Source of the DNA: Actinomycetota bacterium
Lineage (GTDB): Bacteria; Actinomycetota; Acidimicrobiia; Acidimicrobiales; Ilumatobacteraceae
Length of the DNA stretch: 22,061 nucleotides
Direction: 5' to 3'
Assembly: GCA_016870295.1 (NCBI GenBank)
Contig: VGBY01000004.1
Span: 1 to 22,061, forward strand
In this document: positions 17,350-22,061 of the stretch, in pieces
Numbering within the stretch: position 1 is the stretch's first letter
Layout of the letters: each line of letters begins with the position of its first letter
Position numbers and translations under genes: made by a program
The notes under the pieces: model-generated
Databases searched by the model: none
Told to the model about the DNA's origin: nothing
Seen by the model: the letters and a program-made list of their open reading frames with translations, nothing else

Positions 17350-18526
17350 TTTCCTCCAGCTCGCGGTGCGCAGTCTCCGGAAAACTCACGAGCACGATCA
17401 CCGACACGATGAGTGGCGCGATCGCCAGCGTCGCCATGACGCGACCGTAACTCCAGCCCGAATCGAGTAACTGGCCGGCGACAATGAGACCCGCACTGCC
17501 CCCGATCAAGTTGCTCGCGGTGACGGTGGCTGCACCGCCACCACGATGCGCGGTCGGGAACATCTCGCCGCGGTACACACCGAGCGCGGGGTAGGCGATC
17601 CCTAGGCAGATGCCACCGAGCATCTCTGCCAGCCACATCGTCGCACCGCTCGCCGAATACGACGCAGCAACAAGCAACGACCCGAGCGCGAGCGATGCCG
17701 AACCGGCGATTCGTCGCCCACGTCGGTCGGCCAGGCGACCGCCAATGATGAGTCCGACGCCTGCGGGCAGCGCCGTGCCGATCGTGAACAGGCTCACGCC
17801 GAGTGCGTCATAGTTGCGCACATCGCGCAAGTAGTTGACGAGGTACACGCTCGCCGAGCCGATGAACACGCTGGTGAGAAACGCAGCAACTATCTGGATG
17901 ACAAAGCGCGAGGGGGCGATTCGCGCAACGCGTGCAGCGCCGGCGATGTCGTGCACCCGTGCGAAGCGAGCGGTTTCGTGCAGGTTGCGTTGCAACACGT
18001 ACGCAACGGGCAGCCACAACAGGGAGAACACATACAACAAGCGCCAACCCGATGCGGCAACATCGGCAAGCGGTAGTGCCACAACTGCAACACCTGCACC
18101 AACGCTGCTCGTTATGGCGACGAAACCAAGCGACCGAGCCCGTGACTCACTCGACATCTCTTCCGTGAGAATGACGAGGATCATCACATTGATCACCAAC
18201 GCGAGTGGTCGTGCCACTGCTTGCGATACAACGAGCCAGCCGTAACTCGGGGCCAGCGCACCGAGCGCCGCCAACACCGGTGCACCCCAGGCTGCGCCGA
18301 CAAGCACCTTGCGTCGACCCACACGGTCGGCCACGAGTGCGATGGGTGGCACGATGAGCACGCCCCAGCGCACGATCGCCGCACCAAAACCGATTGCCGA
18401 GTCGCTGCGGGCGAAATCGTCAGCGGCGAACGACACCGTTTGGGTGAACAACGTGTTCACATACGCAAAGGGGATTGAGGCAAGTGCCAACAGCGTGAGA
18501 ACTCGGCGTTCACCATCTGTTGCCAC
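17324..18526 (-). CDS. MFS transporter
   Basis: A 400-residue major facilitator superfamily protein with about 12 hydrophobic helices. The two halves each carry the loop signature: VADRVGRR (65-72) and RLADRRGRR (264-272), as in sugar/organic-acid porter type members. The C-terminus has PETAHRELEEISPDDGGA, a PET-type motif common after the last helix of that group. The GTG start at 18526 has TATGCT 6 nt upstream on the minus strand. It is divergent from murA with only 18 bp between starts, and its last 26 bp overlap the end of the NYN-S1 gene on the other strand. The substrate is unknown. Confidence 0.9.
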   Translation of the reverse strand: MATDGERRVLTLLALASIPFAYVNTLFTQTVSFAADDFARSDSAIGFGAAIVRWGVLIVPPIALVADRVGRRKVLVGAAWGAPVLAALGALAPSYGWLVVSQAVARPLALVINVMILVILTEEMSSESRARSLGFVAITSSVGAGVAVVALPLADVAASGWRLLYVFSLLWLPVAYVLQRNLHETARFARVHDIAGAARVARIAPSRFVIQIVAAFLTSVFIGSASVYLVNYLRDVRNYDALGVSLFTIGTALPAGVGLIIGGRLADRRGRRIAGSASLALGSLLVAASYSASGATMWLAEMLGGICLGIAYPALGVYRGEMFPTAHRGGGAATVTASNLIGGSAGLIVAGQLLDSGWSYGRVMATLAIAPLIVSVIVLVSFPETAHRELEEISPDDGGA

Positions 18527-18532
18527 TGCGCG

Positions 18533-18540
18533 AGCATACT
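18533..18540. promoter_or_regulatory. Divergent leaderless promoter between MFS gene and murA
   Basis: Only 18 bp separate the two start codons, too few for two separate leaders. The minus strand reads TATGCT (18538 to 18533), 6 nt before the MFS GTG. The plus strand reads CATACT (18535-18540), 4 nt before the first and 7 nt before the second murA GTG. The boxes overlap by 4 bp around the TA at 18537-18538. Both messages would have to be leaderless, or start inside the opposite gene. Confidence 0.5.
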
Positions 18541-18544
18541 GAGA

Positions 18545-19816
18545 GTGGTGAAAAACGAATTCCCCCGCATCATCGTGCGGCGCGGTGCACCACTCTCAGG
18601 GTCGGTGCAGGTGCCCGGCGCGAAGAATTCCGTGCTCAAGTTGATGGCGGCGACCCTGCTCGCCGAGGGTGACTTCGTGTTTACGAACGTGCCGTCGATA
18701 ACCGATGTGCACAAGATGGCCGAGACGCTCTCTGCACTCGGCGTTTCATCCGAGTGGCTCGGCCCGCACGAATTGAAACTCACGAACTCCGGCAACATCA
18801 CACCCGAAGTGCCGTTCGAACGGTTGGACAAAATGCGGGCCAGCATCAACGTGCTCGGGCCGCTGCTGTCGCACTACGGCTCGGCACGCATCAACTGGCC
18901 GGGTGGTGACGACTTTGGCGGTCGCCCGATCGACTTGCACATCGCCGGATTGCAAAAGATGGGCGCCACCGTGGAAGAGAGCCTGTACGACATTTTTGCA
19001 TTCGCCGATCGACTGAAGGGCACCAATATCGAATTGGCATTGCCAAGCGTTGGGGCAACCGAGAATCTCCTGACGGCCGCGGTCTACGCCCGCGGCGTGA
19101 CGGTCATCGACAACGCAGCGCGCGAGCCAGAGGTGCAAGACCTCTGCAACATGCTGGTGGCGATGGGTGCCGACATCGAGGGCATCGGCACGTCGCGGTT
19201 GGTAATCCATGGCTGCGAGCGCGGATCACTCTCTGGCACCCGGCACAGCGTCGTGGCCGATCGCGTGCAGGCAGCAACCTACATGGCGGCGGTTGCTGTG
19301 GCGGGTGGCGACATCACCGTGCGCTCGGCGCGCACCGAACACATGGAAGCGCTGTTCAATCTCTATGCCCGCATGGGTGTTGCCATCACGCCCCAGCGCG
19401 ACGGCGTGCGAGTGACCTCGCACGAACGGCTGCGTGCCGTCGACGTGATAACCGAGCCGTACCCTGGCATCGCCACGGACTACAAGCCGCTACTTGTTGC
19501 GATGTTGTGCGTGAGTCGCGGAGAAGGCACCGTAACGGAGACGTTGTTCCCCGGGCGCTTCAAGTACATCGAGGAGTTCCGCCGCCTCGGGGCGTCGATT
19601 GCGATCTATGGCAACAAAGCACTGGTCAGACCGGTGTACGAACTCATCGGTAACGACGTGCACGTACCCGACATTCGTGCCGGTGCGGCGCTCGTAGTGG
19701 CCGGGCTTGCGGCGAGTGGCGAAACCGTCGTGCACAACATCCACCACATCGACCGCGGTTACGACGACCTCGTCGGCAAACTCAGTGGTCTTGGTGCTGA
19801 CGTGATTCGCGCTTGA
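18545..19816 (+). CDS. murA: UDP-N-acetylglucosamine 1-carboxyvinyltransferase (MurA), Cys-to-Asp form
   Basis: A 423-residue enzyme for the first committed step of peptidoglycan synthesis: transfer of enolpyruvate from PEP to UDP-GlcNAc in the cytoplasm. The N-terminal GAKNSVLKLMAATLLAEG contains the conserved Lys27. The active-site loop reads PGGDDFGGRPIDLH, where the usual Cys of PGGCxxGxRP is Asp122; the same change is known in mycobacterial MurA and gives fosfomycin insensitivity. Further motifs include EPEVQDLCNMLVAMGA and YPGIATDYKPL. Two GTG codons in a row (18545, 18548) can start it; the second has better spacing to the -10 box. A small antisense gene overlaps its last 35 bp. Confidence 0.95.
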   Translation: MVKNEFPRIIVRRGAPLSGSVQVPGAKNSVLKLMAATLLAEGDFVFTNVPSITDVHKMAETLSALGVSSEWLGPHELKLTNSGNITPEVPFERLDKMRASINVLGPLLSHYGSARINWPGGDDFGGRPIDLHIAGLQKMGATVEESLYDIFAFADRLKGTNIELALPSVGATENLLTAAVYARGVTVIDNAAREPEVQDLCNMLVAMGADIEGIGTSRLVIHGCERGSLSGTRHSVVADRVQAATYMAAVAVAGGDITVRSARTEHMEALFNLYARMGVAITPQRDGVRVTSHERLRAVDVITEPYPGIATDYKPLLVAMLCVSRGEGTVTETLFPGRFKYIEEFRRLGASIAIYGNKALVRPVYELIGNDVHVPDIRAGAALVVAGLAASGETVVHNIHHIDRGYDDLVGKLSGLGADVIRA

Positions 19817-19910
19817 CGCGCGAGGTGGCACGCCACAACAACAACACGATCACCACAATCGGTCCGGCAACGAGCAGGATTTCATCCCAACCACCTTGGT
19901 GTGCGAGCAC
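19782..19910 (-). CDS. Small single-TM protein (42 aa), unlisted short gene
   Basis: Reading the minus strand from GTG 19910 gives a 42-residue protein: a short N-terminus with HQGGWDEI, one clear membrane helix (about residues 11-26, ILLVAGPIVVIVLLLW) and a basic/polar tail (RATSRVKRESRQHQDH). The positive charges after the helix predict the C-terminus inside the cell. The composition, with a WDE box before the helix and Arg/Lys after it, resembles short membrane proteins I recall from actinobacteria, but I cannot name a family. TACGAT lies 6 nt before the GTG, as for other genes here. It overlaps the murA 3' end by 35 bp and is divergent from the NifU-domain gene. Function unknown. Confidence 0.68.
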   Translation of the reverse strand: MLAHQGGWDEILLVAGPIVVIVLLLWRATSRVKRESRQHQDH

Positions 19911-19915
19911 GCACC

Positions 19916-19922
19916 TATCGTA
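19916..19922. promoter_or_regulatory. Divergent promoter between the small TM gene and the NifU-domain gene
   Basis: The 7 bp TATCGTA contain TATCGT on the plus strand (19916-19921) and TACGAT on the minus strand (19922 to 19917). The minus hexamer is 6 nt before the small-gene GTG; the plus hexamer would give the NifU-domain gene a ~40-nt leader containing a ribosome site. Confidence 0.42.
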
Positions 19923-19959
19923 GTAGGGGTTCGCGCGGCACCATTGCGCCGAGCCGCAT

Positions 19960-19966
19960 GAGGTGA
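19960..19966 (+). promoter_or_regulatory. Ribosome binding site of the NifU-domain gene
   Basis: GAGGTGA precedes the GTG at 19970, with AGG 6 nt from it, and supports this GTG as the start. Confidence 0.65.
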
Positions 19967-19969
19967 AAC

Positions 19970-20200
19970 GTGTCCATCCGCAGTCAAGTTGAAGAGACGA
20001 TCGAGGTGATTCGTCCGGCGCTGCAAGCCGACGGTGGCGACATCGTGTTGCAGGATGTCGATGAGTCGACCGGCATCGTGAAGGTCACACTTGTCGGCGC
20101 GTGCGGCACCTGCCCGGCGAGCGATCAAACCCTAAAGGCCGGCATCGAACGCATCATGCGCGACCGCGTGGATGGTGTCACCGAAGTCGTCGCCGTCTAA
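19970..20200 (+). CDS. NifU C-terminal domain (Nfu-type) iron-sulfur scaffold protein
   Basis: A 76-residue stand-alone Nfu domain that carries or delivers Fe-S clusters in the cytoplasm. IRPALQADGGDIVLQDVDESTGIVKVTLVGACGTCPAS contains the DGGD turn and the CxxC cluster ligands Cys45 and Cys48. Most relatives have CxxC followed by P and S residues, as here. The length is normal for the single-domain form. The GTG start follows a good ribosome site. meaB begins 13 bp after its stop, so the two are probably co-transcribed, though no functional link between them is established. Confidence 0.93.
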   Translation: MSIRSQVEETIEVIRPALQADGGDIVLQDVDESTGIVKVTLVGACGTCPASDQTLKAGIERIMRDRVDGVTEVVAV

Positions 20201-20213
20201 GTCTGGTAGCACC

Positions 20214-21176
20214 ATGGCGACCCGCTCCGACGACCCCGCACAACTTTTCGCAGCAGCGAGCAAGGGCGATCGTGGGTCGCTGGCCCGACTGTTGTCGTTC
20301 GTCGAACGCGGTGGCGGAGAAGCGCGCGAGGTGGCGCGGCTTGCCAGCCCGCATGTTGGCCGCGCGTATGTCGTCGGCATCACCGGCGCACCCGGCGCCG
20401 GCAAGAGCACGCTGACTTCGGCGATCATCGGAGCATTGCGGGCACGCGGTGCGCGTGTCGGCGTTCTGGCGATTGACCCGTCGTCGCCGTACACGGGCGG
20501 AGCGATTCTTGGTGATCGTGTGCGCATGCAAGACCACACGCATGACGACCGGGTGTACATCCGGTCGATGGCGACCCGCGGGCACCTTGGTGGTCTCGCA
20601 TTGGCAACGAGCGAGGCGATTCGCGTGCTTGATGCGACCGGTCACGATTGGGTGCTCGTCGAAACCGTCGGTGTTGGTCAAGTAGAAGTTGAGGTCGCGG
20701 GCAAGGCCGACACGACGGTCGTGGTCGTGAACCCAGGTTGGGGCGACGCGGTGCAGGCCAACAAAGCCGGATTGCTCGAGGTGGCAGATGTGTTCGCAAT
20801 CAACAAGGCCGATCGTGACGGTGTTGAAGGCACACGACGTGACTTGAATGCGATGCTCGACCTCACCGAGTTTGCGGTCGGGGAGTGGCGGCCGAGTGTG
20901 ACCGCCACCGTTGCGACGACCGGAGAGGGTGTGAACGAGTTGGTGGATGCAGTCGGCGCACATCGTGCGGCAGGTGAAGCAAGTGGCGAGACTGCGCAGC
21001 GCCGTGAGGTGCGTCGTCGCGAGGAATTACGCGAGATCGTGGAGCGTCGTCTGGAGATGCGCGCCCGCGAGGTATGCAGCGGGCCTGTGTGGGATGCGCT
21101 GGAGCAACGTGTGATGAAGGGTGCGCTCGACCCGTGGTCGGCGGCCGACGAAATGCTGCGCGGAATCTCGGCGTGA
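20214..21176 (+). CDS. meaB: Methylmalonyl-CoA mutase-associated GTPase MeaB (ArgK/MMAA family)
   Basis: A 320-residue SIMIBI-class G3E GTPase that protects and loads adenosylcobalamin into methylmalonyl-CoA mutase or related mutases. P-loop GAPGAGKST (58-66), the IDPSSPYTGGAILGDRVRM block (88-106), DDRVYIRSMATRGHLGGL, ETVGVGQVEVE (150-160) and the guanine-specificity NKAD (197-200) are all present. The PGWGDAVQANKAGLLEVADV segment also matches, with Trp at a usually small position. I chose ATG 20214 because it follows the NifU-domain stop by 13 bp; the in-frame 20172 start lies inside that gene. The mutase itself is not in the window. The stop overlaps azlC (GTGA). Confidence 0.92.
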   Translation: MATRSDDPAQLFAAASKGDRGSLARLLSFVERGGGEAREVARLASPHVGRAYVVGITGAPGAGKSTLTSAIIGALRARGARVGVLAIDPSSPYTGGAILGDRVRMQDHTHDDRVYIRSMATRGHLGGLALATSEAIRVLDATGHDWVLVETVGVGQVEVEVAGKADTTVVVVNPGWGDAVQANKAGLLEVADVFAINKADRDGVEGTRRDLNAMLDLTEFAVGEWRPSVTATVATTGEGVNELVDAVGAHRAAGEASGETAQRREVRRREELREIVERRLEMRAREVCSGPVWDALEQRVMKGALDPWSAADEMLRGISA

Positions 21177-21934
21177 CTCCGCCGAATAGCGAAACTGGCG
21201 CCGACGACACCGTCGGCGAGAACCCAGTCGGCGAGAACCCAGTCGGCGAGAACCCAGTCACCGTCGGTGTTGCACGGCAACGCGTGGTGAATGCCAGCGT
21301 CACGCTTGGTGCGGCGGTTGGCGTCACTGCATTGTCGTTCGGGCTCGCCGCGGTCTCGGCTGGTGCAAGTGTCTGGCAGGCCTGCGCGCTGTCGTTCTTC
21401 ACGTTCACCGGGGCGTCGCAATTCTCAGCGATGAGTGTGGTCGGTACCGGTGGTTCGGTTGGTGCCGCCTTCGGTGGTGCGGCCCTGCTTGCGGTGCGCA
21501 ACTTCGTGTACGGGCTGGCATTGGCCGGCCGTGTCTCTAGCAATTCAGAAGGCCGCCAACTTTCGTTGCCCCGCCGCCTTCTGGCGGCACAATTCGTGAT
21601 CGACGAAACCACGGCAATGACAACGGCACAGTCCGACCCGCGTCTGGCTCGTACCGCCTTCTGGATGACGGCACTGTCGCTGTTCATCACGTGGAACGTG
21701 GGCACGCTGATCGGCGCACTCGCTGGCTCGGTGCTCGACACGCAATCACTCGGTTTCGATGCCGCGTTTCCGGCGGCGTTCTTGGCGATGTTGCCGGCTC
21801 ACTTGCGCACGTCACGTGGCCGGCTGGCTGCACTCACTGGTGCGGTGGTGTGCTTGGCGCTCACGCCGTTCGTGCCGGTGGGCGTCGCGATTCTCGTCGC
21901 CGTCGTCGGGGTGCTCTTCGGGGTGCGACCGTGA
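21173..21934 (+). CDS. azlC: AzlC family branched-chain amino acid exporter subunit
   Basis: A 253-residue membrane protein of the AzlC family, the large subunit of a two-part branched-chain amino acid exporter (AzlCD/BrnFE type). Helices start at ASVTLGAAVGVTALSFGLAAVSAG; the family segment FTGASQFSAMSVVGTGGSVGAAFGGAALLAVRNFVYGLAL and FVIDETTAM are clear. The GTG at 21173 overlaps the meaB stop (GTGA). The first ~35 residues are polar and contain VGENP three times (residues 14-28) from a perfect DNA repeat, before the first helix. azlD follows 19 bp later, completing the pair. A GTG just before the first helix is a possible later start. Confidence 0.9.
   Translation: MTPPNSETGADDTVGENPVGENPVGENPVTVGVARQRVVNASVTLGAAVGVTALSFGLAAVSAGASVWQACALSFFTFTGASQFSAMSVVGTGGSVGAAFGGAALLAVRNFVYGLALAGRVSSNSEGRQLSLPRRLLAAQFVIDETTAMTTAQSDPRLARTAFWMTALSLFITWNVGTLIGALAGSVLDTQSLGFDAAFPAAFLAMLPAHLRTSRGRLAALTGAVVCLALTPFVPVGVAILVAVVGVLFGVRP
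21212..21256 (+). repeat. Three perfect 15-bp tandem repeats in azlC
   Basis: The unit GTCGGCGAGAACCCA occurs three times without a mismatch (21212-21226, 21227-21241, 21242-21256), followed by GTC. It is in frame and encodes VGENP x3. A 15-bp unit changes copy number without shifting the frame. Confidence 0.95.
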
Positions 21935-21953
21935 CGCGAAGAAGGGCCGACGT

Positions 21954-22061
21954 ATGAACCTCTCCAACACCGAGTTGTGGTTCTTGATCGGCGCGTTGTC
22001 GGTGACTGCCTACCTGTTGAAGGCCGTCGGTTTCGTGGTCGTCGGTGGGCGAACGATGCCC
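21954..22061 (+). CDS. azlD: AzlD family protein, 3' truncated by window edge
   Basis: The first 36 residues of a small membrane protein (MNLSNTELWFLIGALSVTAY...) with a first hydrophobic helix followed by VVVGGRTMP, matching the start of AzlD, the ~100-residue small partner of AzlC. The ATG at 21954 is 19 bp after azlC and has GAAGAAGG about 8 nt upstream. Position directly after azlC supports the call. The rest lies outside the window. Confidence 0.85.
   Translation, partial: MNLSNTELWFLIGALSVTAYLLKAVGFVVVGGRTMP

Noticed and set aside
19850..20128. 92-codon minus-strand frame opposite the NifU-domain gene
   Set aside because: Mostly antisense to the NifU domain; the 42-aa frame in another phase fits a membrane protein far better.

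Overview
The window is a high-GC, densely packed bacterial chromosome segment. Its gene content points to Actinomycetota, most likely class Acidimicrobiia. The supporting genes are a fused multifunctional 2-oxoglutarate decarboxylase/dehydrogenase (kgd) without a lipoyl domain, the mismatch-repair nuclease NucS, an F420-type luciferase-like oxidoreductase, a MurA with Asp instead of the usual active-site Cys, and many GTG starts with a -10-like hexamer 6-9 nt upstream (leaderless style). The placement is inferred from gene families, not from a marker tree. No rRNA, tRNA, CRISPR, phage or insertion sequence was seen, and no gap between genes exceeds 300 bases.

Left part (1-6036), lipid/redox genes: the 3' end of an acyl-CoA ligase and an LLM-class oxidoreductase on +, converging on a minus-strand row of geranylgeranyl-reductase-like flavoprotein, nitronate monooxygenase-like flavoprotein and MFS exporter. 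A multifunctional-enzyme-type SDR dehydrogenase is divergent from that row.

Middle (6088-11741), one minus-strand row of six genes: ettA (ribosome ABCF ATPase), a two-TM small protein, a CysQ/inositol-monophosphatase-like phosphatase, a UbiB/ABC1 kinase-like protein, nucS and a GNAT acetyltransferase. Three of the five junctions overlap by 4 nt, so the genes are probably co-transcribed at least in part. The GNAT gene appears to use a CTG start overlapping the nucS stop.

Right part (11844-22061): a PuuD-type membrane protein, kgd, and a Regnase-like NYN ribonuclease fused to an S1 domain that overlaps kgd; a second MFS gene on minus that overlaps the ribonuclease gene end to end; murA; an unlisted 42-aa single-TM protein on minus; then a + row of NifU-domain protein, meaB GTPase, azlC and the start of azlD.

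The most interesting non-coding observation is that all four divergent gene pairs have back-to-back -10-like hexamers sharing a central TA, usually with leaderless spacing to the minus-strand start codon. Other points worth checking are the CTG start, the short TM gene antisense to the murA tail, the NYN-S1 fusion, the lone PuuD membrane domain and a perfect 3 x 15-bp in-frame repeat at the azlC N-terminus. No clearly new multi-gene defence or biosynthetic system is evident; most genes are housekeeping.
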